DNA of 64,000 nt from CAYTAU01 sp964442075 (GTDB taxonomy: Bacteria; Bacteroidota; Bacteroidia; Bacteroidales; CAYTAU01). Position 1 is the stretch's first letter. The number at the start of each line of letters is the position of its first letter. A program made the position numbers and the translations under genes. Below the pieces are notes generated by a model. It saw only the letters and a list, made by a program, of their open reading frames with translations. It was not told where the DNA came from and did no database searches. Positions 42,050-52,233 of this stretch are shown here, piece by piece. The stretch is from NCBI GenBank assembly GCA_964442075.1, contig CAYTWH010000007.1, positions 57,301-121,300 on the forward strand. Direction: 5' to 3'.

Positions 42050-45000
42050 ATGGCACTTTTTCAGAAATCAGTAGAGAAAAAATACTTAAACGAGCTTAAT
42101 CAGGACTTGATTGATGAAAAGTATCAAAAGTTCCTGAATTATTTTGGAAATTCTGAGATACAAGAAAATATACGCAATTCGAAAGAAGAAGAATTCCAAT
42201 CTGAATTTATTAGAGAACTTTTTGTAAATATTCTTGACTACACTCTTAAGCCAAATCCCGGATTTAATATTGTTCTTGAAAAGAAGAATGTTGACGATAG
42301 TAAAAAAGCCGATGGTGCAATATTAAGCCAAGAAGAAGTAATAGTAGTTATAGAATTAAAATCTACTGATACAAGAGATCTTGATTCTGTAGAAACTCAA
42401 GCATTCGGCTATAAAAACCATCACCCTAAATGTAAGTATATTATAACATCAAATTTTGAGAAACTAAGGTTTTATATTCATAATGCTTTAGATAAAGAAG
42501 AATTTGACTTGTTTAATATGAGCATAGAAAGATTCTCATTAATGTGGCTTTGTTTGTCGAAAGATAATGTTCTAAGCAATCTGCCAAGCAGTATTAAAGA
42601 AGCTTCTGTATTAAAAGAAAAAGATGTAACAAAAGAATTATATGCCGATTACTCTGTATTCCGTAAAGATTTGTTTGAGAACATATTAAAAAACAATCCT
42701 AAAAAAGATAAACTATTACTGTTCAAAAAAGTTCAGAAATTGCTTGATAGATTTCTATTTATATTTTTTGCAGAAGACAGATTATTACTGCCTCCAAACT
42801 CAATTAGCGAAATAATAGACCAATGGGAAAGCCAGTCTGACTGGGGCGATGATATTAAACTATACGATAGATATAAAAAGTACTTTGATTTATTAAATAC
42901 AGGTTGGAAAGGAAAAAAACATGAAATATTTGCCTATAATGGAGGCTTATTTGCTAAAGATGAAATTCTGGACAACTTAGTTATTGATGATGATATTTTA
43001 AAGAAACATACATTAAAATTAAGCGGATATAATTTTAATCCCGAAAGTACAGCCAAGAAAGAAAGCGAAAAGGTAGTTGATGTAAATATTTTGGGACATA
43101 TTTTTGAACACTCATTGTCAGAAATAGAAAATGTGCAAGCAGAAATTAGGGGCGAAGAAATTGACAAGAGTAAAACAAAAAGAAAAAAAGACGGAATTTT
43201 TTACACCCCTAAATACATTACCAAATATATAGTTGACAATACGGTTGGCAAATTATGCGAAGAAAAGAAAACCGAAATTGGTATTATTGACGAAGAATAT
43301 GCAAAAGGCAGAAAAAACCGAAAAAAAGAAATAGTAAAGAAATTAGACAATAATTTAAAAACTTACCGTGATTGGCTATTAAATATTACTATTTGTGATC
43401 CTGCTTGTGGTAGCGGAGCTTTTTTAAATCAGGCACTTGAATTTTTAATTAACGAACACGCATATATTGATGAATTACAAGCACAACTCTTTGGTGCAAG
43501 TATTATTTTTCAAGATGTTAACAATCATATCTTAGAAAATAATATTTATGGTGTTGATATAAATGAAGAAAGCGTTGATATTGCAAAACTATCATTATGG
43601 TTACGCACAGCGCAAAAAGGCAGAAGACTATCTACTCTAAGCAGTAATCTAAAATGTGGAAACTCTTTGATTGACGACCCCGAGATAGCAGGAGAAAAAG
43701 CCTTTAATTGGCAAAAGGAATTTCCAAGTGTTTTTGTAAAAGGTGGCTTTGATGTTGTTATTGGGAATCCACCGTATGTAAGTATAAGTACTTTACCCAA
43801 ATTCGTTCATCATTATTTTAAGAAGGATTACGGTAAAATACATACTGGTTACAACGACCTTATGTATTACTTCTTATATAAAGGGATAGGTATTTTGAAT
43901 GAACAAGGAACATTTGGAATGATTACTTCCAATTATTTTATTGGTAATGAGTACGCAAAATCCTTAAGAAATTTTTTATCTAATCACATTTCAGAGATTC
44001 TGAATTTTAGTGATTATCTGATATTTGAAGATGCAAATGTTCACACAGCTATCATTTTTGCAGAAAAAAAGCAAAAATGTAAAACAATAAAGTACAATGT
44101 ATTGATAGATGCAAAAGAAAGTATATTAAGTATTAATCCCATTAGGTTTGATACAATAAAAAAAGACAGGAATGCATTAAAAGAATATTGGGTTTTTGCC
44201 TCAAATGATAAAAACAAGATAATAGAAAAGATATATTCAAGAGGTAAATTACTTGGCAAAATATCAGAAATTGAGAAAGGGTCTACTTCTGGGAAAAATG
44301 ATGTTTTTACAATTTCTAAAGAAACAGTAAAAAAGTATGGTTTAGAAAGTGAACAATTAAGAAAAAATGTAAAGAATGGTGATATAACAAAGTATGGAAT
44401 ATATGATAGAGAAACATATTTGATTTATACTGATAAGAACACTGAAATTGAAAAATATCCAAATATTCTTAACTATCTCAAAGAGCATCAAGAAGTGTTA
44501 GCAAAAAGAAATGAAGTAAAGAAAGGAGGTTATGAATGGTGGCGTTTGGAAAGACCAAGAAGAATAGAAATATTTGATGCTAAGGAAAAACTGATTGTAC
44601 CTTATCGAGCAACTGAAAATAGGTTTGCTTATGATAATGAGCAAAGATTTAATGATGGTGGCGATATAAGAGCAATTGTTATTACAAATCGTGAATATCT
44701 AGTTAAATACGTTCTGGGTGTATTGAATTCTAGATTAATAGATTGGTACTTTGGATTTATTGGTAAACCCAAAGGTAATTCTAGAGAGTATTTTAATGAG
44801 CCGTTGGCTAAAATTCCAGTTTTTAAAGCTGATGAATTTAGCCAAAGAAAAATTTCTGAATTAGTTGATGATTTAATTAGAATGAATCAAGAAATACAGC
44901 TCACTGTAAAGAACTTTAGCAATTTACTAAATAGTAAATATACGATTAAAAAGTTGAGCGCAAAACTCCAAAACTGGTACGAATTAGAGTTTGGTGAATT

Positions 45001-45199
45001 TTTAAAAGAACTAAAAAAAGCCAAAGTACAACTAAGCATAGGCGAAGAAGCTGAATGGATGCAATACTTCGGCGAGCAAAAACAAAAAGCCCAAGAGCTA
45101 AAAGCCGAAATAGACAAAACCGATAAGGCAATAGATAAAATGGTATATGAGCTTTATGGGTTGAGTGAGGAGGAGATTAAAATTGTAGAAAAATCATAA
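42050..45199 (+). CDS. Type IIG restriction-modification enzyme (Eco57I-like)
   Basis: The ATG at 42050 (MALFQKSVEKKYL) starts 1 base after the AlbA_2 stop and is preferred over an upstream in-frame start inside that gene. The 1049 residues combine a PD-(D/E)xK nuclease (about 85-105, KADGAIL ... VIELKS), a helical linker, a gamma-class methyltransferase (CDPACGSGAF near 450, NPPY near 575) and a C-terminal TaqI-like specificity region (after about 740). One polypeptide cuts and methylates. No BREX or DISARM neighbours are present, so a PglX role is unlikely. Confidence 0.9.
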   Translation: MALFQKSVEKKYLNELNQDLIDEKYQKFLNYFGNSEIQENIRNSKEEEFQSEFIRELFVNILDYTLKPNPGFNIVLEKKNVDDSKKADGAILSQEEVIVVIELKSTDTRDLDSVETQAFGYKNHHPKCKYIITSNFEKLRFYIHNALDKEEFDLFNMSIERFSLMWLCLSKDNVLSNLPSSIKEASVLKEKDVTKELYADYSVFRKDLFENILKNNPKKDKLLLFKKVQKLLDRFLFIFFAEDRLLLPPNSISEIIDQWESQSDWGDDIKLYDRYKKYFDLLNTGWKGKKHEIFAYNGGLFAKDEILDNLVIDDDILKKHTLKLSGYNFNPESTAKKESEKVVDVNILGHIFEHSLSEIENVQAEIRGEEIDKSKTKRKKDGIFYTPKYITKYIVDNTVGKLCEEKKTEIGIIDEEYAKGRKNRKKEIVKKLDNNLKTYRDWLLNITICDPACGSGAFLNQALEFLINEHAYIDELQAQLFGASIIFQDVNNHILENNIYGVDINEESVDIAKLSLWLRTAQKGRRLSTLSSNLKCGNSLIDDPEIAGEKAFNWQKEFPSVFVKGGFDVVIGNPPYVSISTLPKFVHHYFKKDYGKIHTGYNDLMYYFLYKGIGILNEQGTFGMITSNYFIGNEYAKSLRNFLSNHISEILNFSDYLIFEDANVHTAIIFAEKKQKCKTIKYNVLIDAKESILSINPIRFDTIKKDRNALKEYWVFASNDKNKIIEKIYSRGKLLGKISEIEKGSTSGKNDVFTISKETVKKYGLESEQLRKNVKNGDITKYGIYDRETYLIYTDKNTEIEKYPNILNYLKEHQEVLAKRNEVKKGGYEWWRLERPRRIEIFDAKEKLIVPYRATENRFAYDNEQRFNDGGDIRAIVITNREYLVKYVLGVLNSRLIDWYFGFIGKPKGNSREYFNEPLAKIPVFKADEFSQRKISELVDDLIRMNQEIQLTVKNFSNLLNSKYTIKKLSAKLQNWYELEFGEFLKELKKAKVQLSIGEEAEWMQYFGEQKQKAQELKAEIDKTDKAIDKMVYELYGLSEEEIKIVEKS

Positions 45200-45304
45200 C
45201 CCTTCCGAACACAGATAGAAATTACTTATACTACTGATTTTTATGCCTCCCTTTGCTCTCCTTTGCATAGCACACAAAGGCTTCATATATAGTATCTTTA
45301 CAGC

Positions 45305-45655
45305 ATGAAAAATAATATTTATCCCAGGCATTATGATGATAACTTTATAGAATTTGCAAGAACAGATGTTTTTCCAATTTTCGATTTATGGAGTATCAGA
45401 CCTGTACGAAATCCAATTAAAGAGTTTATATCTGGTAATTGTAAGGAATTTGAGAAATTCTCTAATTTTATTGAACAACATGCCAATATAGATTACCCCG
45501 ATGATCTAATAATTTTTGTTGGAAATGGAGAGAAGAATTATCCAACAATCATGTATAATAAAACAAAACAACATTTCATTGTAAGATTTACACAGTATTC
45601 TAAAGATTATATAGGTACACCTCTAATTTTGCAAAAAATACATCCAAAACAATAA
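45305..45655 (+). CDS. Hypothetical protein
   Basis: The 116-residue soluble protein has no signal peptide or membrane segment. No family is recognised. It lies between the type IIG gene and a convergent gene on the minus strand, 4 bases away from the latter. A TATCTTTA element ends 4 bases before its ATG, too close for an ordinary promoter position. Confidence 0.55.
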   Translation: MKNNIYPRHYDDNFIEFARTDVFPIFDLWSIRPVRNPIKEFISGNCKEFEKFSNFIEQHANIDYPDDLIIFVGNGEKNYPTIMYNKTKQHFIVRFTQYSKDYIGTPLILQKIHPKQ

Positions 45656-45659
45656 GTTA

Positions 45660-45995
45660 TTATAGATAATCAAACCTTTCTTTTAATTGAATAATATTTT
45701 TAGCCTTCAGATGAAGCTTCATCCTGACAGGTGGATTTATCCCTCTTTTCAACTTATATATTAGATTATATCGACATTTAGGTCTACATGCAAACGAATT
45801 ATGCTTGTAACTTTCATATGCTTGTCCACAGTTCCAGCAAATCTTTAGATACTTTATCCTTTCAATATTCTTAGTTGCATAATCCTGTACACCAGCCACA
45901 CCACCACAAGAAGGATATTCTCGCTTATCGTTAATATGTTTTGCTGCAATTGTATTATCCTCATACATACTCTTTTTAGTGATAGTTCTCACCAT
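45660..45995 (-). CDS. Small Cys-containing hypothetical protein
   Basis: The 111-residue protein has CWNCGQ followed by FACRPKC, a four-Cys pattern (CxxC ... CxxxC) compatible with a zinc ribbon. It is rich in basic residues. No family is recognised; a nucleic-acid-binding role is possible. It converges with the preceding plus-strand gene. Confidence 0.5.
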   Translation of the reverse strand: MVRTITKKSMYEDNTIAAKHINDKREYPSCGGVAGVQDYATKNIERIKYLKICWNCGQAYESYKHNSFACRPKCRYNLIYKLKRGINPPVRMKLHLKAKNIIQLKERFDYL

Positions 45996-46567
45996 TATTA
46001 CATAGATTTAAATTTAAAATATCTGCAAGATATTTTAATAATATAAATCACTTTCCCTTAAATGGCACTAAATGCTCTTAACTTCCTCTAATTGCTCTTA
46101 ATTTCTTCTGGATTTGAAAAAATAAAAATCAAAGCAAGCTTAAAGCTGAATTTAAGGTAGACATCAGGTGGTTTTAAATTGGCTTAGAGTTTCAAATTCA
46201 GTTAAGATTAAGGTAGCTTAGAGTTAAGTTTGCATGAAGCTATAATAACGAAAATTCATACTAATATCAAGGCTTTTGCAGTGTTTTATGCATGGTTTTT
46301 GTAGTAAAAATAAATAGACCTTATAGATTTGAATATGAAATAAAGAAAATATGTCAATGTTCATTAACAATAATTACAACTCATTGCATATCCCACCTTA
46401 CTTGTTTTATGAGTGTTTTAGCTATTTGTATGGGTTTTTGTTTGTGTGTGGGTAGCAGACAGGATATATAATTGAAATTGCAGAGCTTGAATATGAAACT
46501 GCATTATTCCTGAAATTATTGGTGTATTCTCTGGTTATTTACCAAGTTATATTCTTAAAACAAATAA
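45996..46567. other. Gene-free stretch with degenerate direct repeats
   Basis: No gene is seen in 572 bases. TAAATGCTCTTAACTTCC and TAATTGCTCTTAATTTC stand in tandem around 46068-46110, and further TTAAG/CTTAGAG-rich segments follow. These look like decayed repeats. The stretch separates the accessory region from the next minus-strand gene. Confidence 0.5.
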
Positions 46568-47101
46568 TTAGAAAATAATCTTATCAAGTTTAACATCGTG
46601 AGGTTCAAAAGGAATTTTATCAATAATCTGAAAAGGATAAGCAATAGCAACCTTATAAGAAGAAATATTTGATTTTAGAAAATAGTCGTAATATCCTGCG
46701 CCATAACCGATTCTATTATTATATTTATCAAATGCCAGACCAGGAACAATTATAAGATCATATGTTCCTTTATACTCATTATTTCCCGCAGGGTGTTTAG
46801 TTCCAAAAACTCCACTTTCAAGACAATCTATGGAAGAAAGGATCAAGTCTGACATTTTTAAACTGGAGAGAGCTTTAGGCGCAACAACTGTTATACCATT
46901 GGACAGCATATAATCAATTACAGGGAAGATATTAACTTCACTTTTGATAGAGATGTATGTATGAACAATTTTAGCATTTCTTTCAGAAATTATTTTAATA
47001 AGCTTATCACAAAGTTTTTTATCAAAAGAAGACTTCTTTATTTGAGAAAGATTATCTCTGGTTGCTTGTATTTCTTTTCGTATTTTTCTTTTATCAATCA
47101 T
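46568..47101 (-). CDS. 5-formyltetrahydrofolate cyclo-ligase
   Basis: It converts 5-formyl-THF to 5,10-methenyl-THF using ATP. The 177-residue protein has the usual length (180-200). It starts with a RKIRKEIQATRDNL helix, and has the ATP-binding signature DLIIVPGLAFDKYNNRIGYGAGYYDYFL. It is the first core gene after the accessory region and is transcribed leftward. An 11-base GTTAGTTAGTA motif shared with TetR-type operator sites lies 26-36 bases upstream of its start. Confidence 0.93.
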   Translation of the reverse strand: MIDKRKIRKEIQATRDNLSQIKKSSFDKKLCDKLIKIISERNAKIVHTYISIKSEVNIFPVIDYMLSNGITVVAPKALSSLKMSDLILSSIDCLESGVFGTKHPAGNNEYKGTYDLIIVPGLAFDKYNNRIGYGAGYYDYFLKSNISSYKVAIAYPFQIIDKIPFEPHDVKLDKIIF

Positions 47102-47126
47102 GATACTTTAATTATATATATTGTTC

Positions 47127-47137
47127 GTTAGTTAGTA
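47127..47137. promoter_or_regulatory. Half-operator like the TetR sites at 58 kb
   Basis: GTTAGTTAGTA is identical to the 11-mer within the operator at 58835-58855 and to the reverse complement at 58166-58176. Here the second half is missing. Confidence 0.4.
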
Positions 47138-47205
47138 AGAAGATAATAGATTCGAAAATAGACAAGCTATTTAGATATCATATATGTAAAGTATCACCAA
47201 TTCTT

Positions 47206-47559
47206 TTATCTATTCTCAAGTATCCTATTTAAAGTATTTAATATTTCATTCCAATCATTGATATATATTTCCTTTAAAGTTTTATCAAATAATTTTTTAT
47301 TATTGTATTGCTCTGTATTGAAAAACCATATTTGCTCTGAAATAAAATTATCTCTTGAACTCAACATATAATTTAATTCATATTTAACTACTTGTGCATA
47401 TAACTTTTCTTTTGATCTAAAATAATAATGAATAGTTGCTTTATTTACTCTTGCATCAACTGCAATCTTATTAATTGTAGTTCCATGAAAACCGTAATGG
47501 ATAAATACTTTACGTGCAGAATTAAATATTTTTTCTTCAGTTGATATTTTGTTTGTCAT
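47206..47559 (-). CDS. Short TetR-family regulator
   Basis: The 117-residue protein has an intact TetR HTH (KVFIHYGFHGTTINKIAVDARVNKATIHYYFRSKEKLYAQVV). The ligand-binding half is much shorter than the usual 190-200 residues, so it may be truncated or unable to sense an inducer. It is the last gene of the leftward cluster, 3 bases after the phosphatase gene. It differs from the TetR at 58.2 kb. Confidence 0.8.
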   Translation of the reverse strand: MTNKISTEEKIFNSARKVFIHYGFHGTTINKIAVDARVNKATIHYYFRSKEKLYAQVVKYELNYMLSSRDNFISEQIWFFNTEQYNNKKLFDKTLKEIYINDWNEILNTLNRILENR

Positions 47560-47562
47560 TTT

Positions 47563-48189
47563 CTATTTTATTAAACAATTAACAGATAAATTTCTAAGGC
47601 CTTCATTATATTCAAGTCTCCATCCTTTATTTTTGAGTATTTTAATAAGTTCTCTGTTTAGCATACCATGAGCTATTACTACACATATTTTATTTGTTTC
47701 AGCATATGCTATTAATTCATCTGAATAAGATTCAAGCTTATGTTTTTTTTCTTTATAAGATAAGTGACCTTCAACATTATTACCAGCAATCCACTTAATA
47801 AAAGAAATTGTTAACCATACTTTTAAGGGAAGCTTTATTAAATCCATGTTTATAACAGGATAATCGAGTTCCATCAAATTATCATTAATATTTAGTATTA
47901 CACTCTTATTAAATATAGCATTTGCGGTTTCAATGGCTCGTTTTTGTGGACTGCAAAAAACAGTATCAATTGACCTATAAGAATCAATCTTTTCTAATAC
48001 AATATCTTTTTTAAATTCTTGAATATGATTTTTATTATATTGTTTTTTATATTCTATAGCAGTCTCAGATCTACACCAGCCAGGATTTTCAATTTGAACT
48101 TCTGCATGTCTAATCAAATAAATCTTCGAAATTGCCAAAACATCTAATGATATAATTATCAGAATGATAAATATAATAAGTCTATACAT
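47563..48189 (-). CDS. Membrane-anchored or secreted histidine phosphatase
   Basis: The 208-residue protein starts with a hydrophobic signal segment (LIIFIILIIISLDVLA). The histidine-phosphatase core follows: IYLIRHAEV with the phospho-accepting His28, SPQKRAIETA, and VVIAHGMLNREL with the second catalytic His. The substrate is unknown; the envelope location suggests a lipid or sugar phosphate. It lies 4 bases after the large phosphoesterase-barrel gene. Confidence 0.83.
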   Translation of the reverse strand: MYRLIIFIILIIISLDVLAISKIYLIRHAEVQIENPGWCRSETAIEYKKQYNKNHIQEFKKDIVLEKIDSYRSIDTVFCSPQKRAIETANAIFNKSVILNINDNLMELDYPVINMDLIKLPLKVWLTISFIKWIAGNNVEGHLSYKEKKHKLESYSDELIAYAETNKICVVIAHGMLNRELIKILKNKGWRLEYNEGLRNLSVNCLIK

Positions 48190-48193
48190 AGTT

Positions 48194-51100
48194 TTATAAT
48201 TGATATTTTATTTTAAAATTAATAAGATTATCTTCTATACTTTTTGCGTAAGTAAGACTTAAAAGAGCCATATCAAAAGGAGACCACCATAATCCCAAGC
48301 CATAACCATCGTGCCAAGTGCTTGACTTTTGATCATCAAACCAAACACGCCCTACATCATTAAATAATAACAATCCAGCAGTACCATTTAAGACATATGT
48401 TCTAAATTGTTTTACTCTAATACGTATTTCAGTATTTACGTAAAACGAAGCATCTCCATAAAATCTTGTATTACGAAAACCTCTTAAATTTTCCTTTTGT
48501 CCCAGTTTTGAAGCTTCATTATATACATAATCTCCAAAAAGTTTCTCTCCACCAACTTTCAGTGCATAAACAACTCTAGGGCGTTGAGAAAAGCTCAAAT
48601 AATATTTCCAAAGTCCTGTTATTTTTGTAAAACTTTTAGATACATTATTTAATCTTGTAAATCTTGATGCTTCAATTTCAACTTGCATTCCTTTAGTTTG
48701 AAAAATATTACTTCCTCCAAATTCTTCTTCCTTTTTTTTCTCGTGTTTTGATATAGTATTTAATTTATAGTTCATTGAAACTCCAGCGAAAGAATGCGGT
48801 TTCAAATCATTAATATTAAGATTGTTTAGTGAAAAATCAGAAATAAAACGGTCATTATTAATTTCCACATCAATACTTTTATAAAAGAAACTAAGTCCCA
48901 CTTTATGTTTCTCATCTTTATTCAAATACTTTATAAAATCTGTTTTTATATAATATTCTTTCATTCTTGTTTGATAATACTCTTTTTCTGATTTTTTAAC
49001 TAGCCAAACAGTTTCATTTCCCATTCCAAAATAATTATTTACATAATTGGGAGATTTTATATTTACAACTAAGCCTAATTCAAAATGCTTTAAAGGATAA
49101 ATAGTCTTTTCTGCAAAAAAGAAATTAAATGCTTTTGTTAAGTGGGCATAATTGGCACGCATCTCTACTTTCTGACGTTTATAACGTGAAAATTTGTTGA
49201 ATATAGGCCCTCCTCCTAGAAAAATACCATCATCCTGATTATAACCCACAAACAAACGGGGATAAACAATATCATATTCATATGATTCTCTATCATATTT
49301 CAGTTTATAATTATCATAAATAAAGGTATGGTGTCTTTTTAAATTGTTAGAAATACTTGTACTCTTCTCATCGTATATAGTAATAAAATGCGGCGTTTTT
49401 TTGCCATTATAACTTATTTCATCATGATTATCTCCACCAATAATTGATAAGTCAATTTTGTTTTTTAAACTTCCTTCTATGAGAAAAATATCGTTATCAT
49501 CTAATCCATAAATCCTAATTTTTTTTGTTTCTGAAGCATAAAAAATCCGATTAAATATTTTATCTCCTTTTTTATTTTTCTTTTTTAGGTGATATATTGA
49601 TATTTGTATTGTTGTATCATTGGGCACATTAATTATGAACATATCTTTTTCATTAGTCCCAGTAATATCCACATCTTTAGCAAGGAATAGATATAATCTT
49701 TGAGCCATTACTTCTAAATTATCCAGTCTTTTTTTTAAAATTTCTGCTGTTTGAGTCGCACATAATGGCTGAATTTCTTTTGGGAAACACAATACCGCTT
49801 TATCAATTTTTGAAGATGTTAGTAATGTTTTAAGAGAATCTATCTGTTGTTGCCAATCTTTCCAATTTGATTGGATTAAAAATGTTCTGTCAAAAAATCG
49901 GGCATTAAAAGCATGTCCCTTAATATTTTCTGTATATTCATCAAATCCTTGGATTTTAGGAAAAAGGATTTTTTGTTTTGCAATCCAAGGAATAAGACCT
50001 TGATTTACGAAAAATGCTTGATCACGGTCTCTTGGAATAGGCTTATAAATAGTGTTTTCTTTATTTTTAAAACTAGCCCATTTCCATTGATCTTCATGTC
50101 TGTCCCAATCATTAATAATAATATCAAATAATCTGGCTCTGAGAACAGCTTCTTTGTCAAAAGAACAATCTTTATTGTTGGATATTTCTTTAATTATCTT
50201 TTTTGTAGAAATTATTTTTTCAGAATTCCCGAAACTTGCCACATTACTCCTGTTTTTATTAGGATGTTCTTCAAAAAGATAAAGTCTTCCAGCAACATCT
50301 TGTCTGTATATTCCTAGATTATAATCATCAGGAACAAAAACAATTTCTGGATTTGTATGAAAAATTCCTGCTGCTTCTGATAATTCTGCAACAACCAATG
50401 CTGCATAAGGGTTTGCAGCTGAAATTTGATCTTGCACCATATTTACTGCAAATGTATTATTCAATTCATTTGGTAATGCACCTTCGACATTTTTTTCAAT
50501 AGATCTCAATACATACTGTTTCCCATCTTTATCTTCGAGTCTGAGCGACAGTGTTTGTTGGCTACCTCCACGTTTAACAATATGTAATCCCCCCATTTTT
50601 GTTTTTATATTAAAAACAGATACTCTTATAGGTGTATTCCAAATATCACGGTAATTTTCACCCATCCAAAAATAATTCGAACTAGCTCTATTGTATCTGT
50701 CAGTAATTTTAGATGAGATACTATCTGGAAATTGCGTAATATTATTGTTTTGTTTGTCCTTACTTATAAATATCTTTTTGTAAATTGTTTTACGAAATAA
50801 TTCATCATGGGATCCTGTAAAAACCAACTCACAACTACCTTTATTTGAAAAGTTCATATAAGCAAAACCTTTTTCTGATTTACTAAATTCTGGTAGTGAA
50901 GATTTAACAAACCTTGTTTTTTCAAAAGAACCAGAAACTATATGATGAACATGATTTAGTGAAAAATACTGTAAATTTGCATCACCAGCGGAAGTATATA
51001 TGATATCAGGATATTTTTCCAACAAAATAAGCATTGCATTTCGAAATTCTTTGAAATCTGGGTGGTGATTGTCTTTCTTTGTCCCAATTATTTTTCTGGC

Positions 51101-51766
51101 CATAACATAAGGGACTTGAGAAACTTGTTGTTTAAATGAGAAATATCCATCACTATTTCCATAACTTTTAAGTGTCTGGTGTCCTGCAATCACTATATGT
51201 TTAGATGAATAGTGCTTTCTAATCAAATCTTCAATCTGAACTAAAACATCTGAATTTGTTTCAATTCCACATTTATTAAAACGTCTGTCATGTATATGTA
51301 CCCACCAGTATGTATCTAATAAGATTACTACTAAATTGTCATTTAATACTACTTCTTTAGGTCCAGGGCAGGCAGCAAATGGCATATAAGTATCACCATC
51401 ATACTGTTTTTGCAACTTCTTCTCAATGTCTTTTATAATCTTCTTTCCAGAGAACCTGCCATTTGCCCACTCTTTTTCTCCTGGTGCAAGAAGTAATGGA
51501 TATTTATCGCCTTGAAAAATTTCTTCTTTTAAGATATTTTTTTCAGAATTATAAATATTTCCAAGCATCAAGAATGCTGAGTTATTAGAGTTCTGAGATA
51601 CTTTCTCCCATTTTTTAATTAAACTAAAATCGTAATTCCCTTTTGAAGTATTCCCCGTAATTAGAATACGATAAACCTCTTCTACCTGTGCATTTATAAG
51701 ATTAGTGTTAAAGATAATCAAAACAAGTATACTTAAAGGCCTTACATATTTTAATATAGTTTTCAT
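48194..51766 (-). CDS. Large outer-membrane protein: phosphoesterase-like domain fused to a BamA/Omp85-type barrel
   Basis: The 1190-residue protein has a signal peptide (ends NLINAQ). Its N-terminal part (about 30-330) is calcineurin-like phosphoesterase-shaped (LLLAPGEKEW, VVILLDTYWW, IVIAGHQTLKSYG), but the usual GDxxD and GNHD residues are altered (LMLGNIYN), so activity is doubtful. The last part (about 860-1190) is a surface-antigen barrel with the Omp85 loop motif ENLRGFRNTRF and ends YQL. The middle region has no recognised fold. It may export or insert lipids or proteins. It sits near the end of the leftward cluster. Confidence 0.75.
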   Translation of the reverse strand: MKTILKYVRPLSILVLIIFNTNLINAQVEEVYRILITGNTSKGNYDFSLIKKWEKVSQNSNNSAFLMLGNIYNSEKNILKEEIFQGDKYPLLLAPGEKEWANGRFSGKKIIKDIEKKLQKQYDGDTYMPFAACPGPKEVVLNDNLVVILLDTYWWVHIHDRRFNKCGIETNSDVLVQIEDLIRKHYSSKHIVIAGHQTLKSYGNSDGYFSFKQQVSQVPYVMARKIIGTKKDNHHPDFKEFRNAMLILLEKYPDIIYTSAGDANLQYFSLNHVHHIVSGSFEKTRFVKSSLPEFSKSEKGFAYMNFSNKGSCELVFTGSHDELFRKTIYKKIFISKDKQNNNITQFPDSISSKITDRYNRASSNYFWMGENYRDIWNTPIRVSVFNIKTKMGGLHIVKRGGSQQTLSLRLEDKDGKQYVLRSIEKNVEGALPNELNNTFAVNMVQDQISAANPYAALVVAELSEAAGIFHTNPEIVFVPDDYNLGIYRQDVAGRLYLFEEHPNKNRSNVASFGNSEKIISTKKIIKEISNNKDCSFDKEAVLRARLFDIIINDWDRHEDQWKWASFKNKENTIYKPIPRDRDQAFFVNQGLIPWIAKQKILFPKIQGFDEYTENIKGHAFNARFFDRTFLIQSNWKDWQQQIDSLKTLLTSSKIDKAVLCFPKEIQPLCATQTAEILKKRLDNLEVMAQRLYLFLAKDVDITGTNEKDMFIINVPNDTTIQISIYHLKKKNKKGDKIFNRIFYASETKKIRIYGLDDNDIFLIEGSLKNKIDLSIIGGDNHDEISYNGKKTPHFITIYDEKSTSISNNLKRHHTFIYDNYKLKYDRESYEYDIVYPRLFVGYNQDDGIFLGGGPIFNKFSRYKRQKVEMRANYAHLTKAFNFFFAEKTIYPLKHFELGLVVNIKSPNYVNNYFGMGNETVWLVKKSEKEYYQTRMKEYYIKTDFIKYLNKDEKHKVGLSFFYKSIDVEINNDRFISDFSLNNLNINDLKPHSFAGVSMNYKLNTISKHEKKKEEEFGGSNIFQTKGMQVEIEASRFTRLNNVSKSFTKITGLWKYYLSFSQRPRVVYALKVGGEKLFGDYVYNEASKLGQKENLRGFRNTRFYGDASFYVNTEIRIRVKQFRTYVLNGTAGLLLFNDVGRVWFDDQKSSTWHDGYGLGLWWSPFDMALLSLTYAKSIEDNLINFKIKYQL

Positions 51767-51798
51767 TTTTTTTAATTAAAACACTAGATTCTTAGGTA

Positions 51799-52221
51799 TT
51801 ATATTTTTTCCCAAATAAGAGTTTTCCAGAATAAATATTTTGAACCAACAACCTCTATATATTTTTCTTTTACGTCAGTAATTCTCAAATTAAATACCAT
51901 TCCTTTCTCTGCACCATACATATTCCCATTTATCCATTCTTTATCATTCTTATCAAATTCAAGACCTTGTATAATCAATTTTCCTAATAAGAGATCACTA
52001 TGCTTTGATTTGTCAGGATTCTTAAAATCTTTAGTTTGTCCATTTTCATATCCATTTAGAGCAATTATTTCTCCATAATATTTATCATTTACCTTAAATA
52101 TCTTTACATCTAATTTATTTGGCAAACTATATTTACCAATTATATCATCAGCCTGTTGTGCAAATGAGGCAAATACTATAAACAAGAATAAATATATTGT
52201 CAATTTTACTTTCAGCATCAT
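51799..52221 (-). CDS. DUF2147-family secreted protein
   Basis: The 140-residue protein has a signal peptide (IYLFLFIVFASFAQ). The DUF2147 lipocalin-like fold follows: DIIGKYSLP, KYYGEIIAL, GLEFDKNDKEWINGNMY. The role is unknown, and small hydrophobic ligand binding is plausible. A second DUF2147-like gene lies at 60.0 kb beside another TetR, so the two clusters share parts. It lies 32 bases before the large barrel gene in the reading direction. Confidence 0.8.
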   Translation of the reverse strand: MMLKVKLTIYLFLFIVFASFAQQADDIIGKYSLPNKLDVKIFKVNDKYYGEIIALNGYENGQTKDFKNPDKSKHSDLLLGKLIIQGLEFDKNDKEWINGNMYGAEKGMVFNLRITDVKEKYIEVVGSKYLFWKTLIWEKI

Positions 52222-52233
52222 ATATGTATTTTT

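Noticed and set aside
42050..45199. BREX methyltransferase PglX
   Set aside because: No brxA/B/C, pglZ or brxL genes are nearby, and an N-terminal nuclease motif fits a type IIG enzyme.
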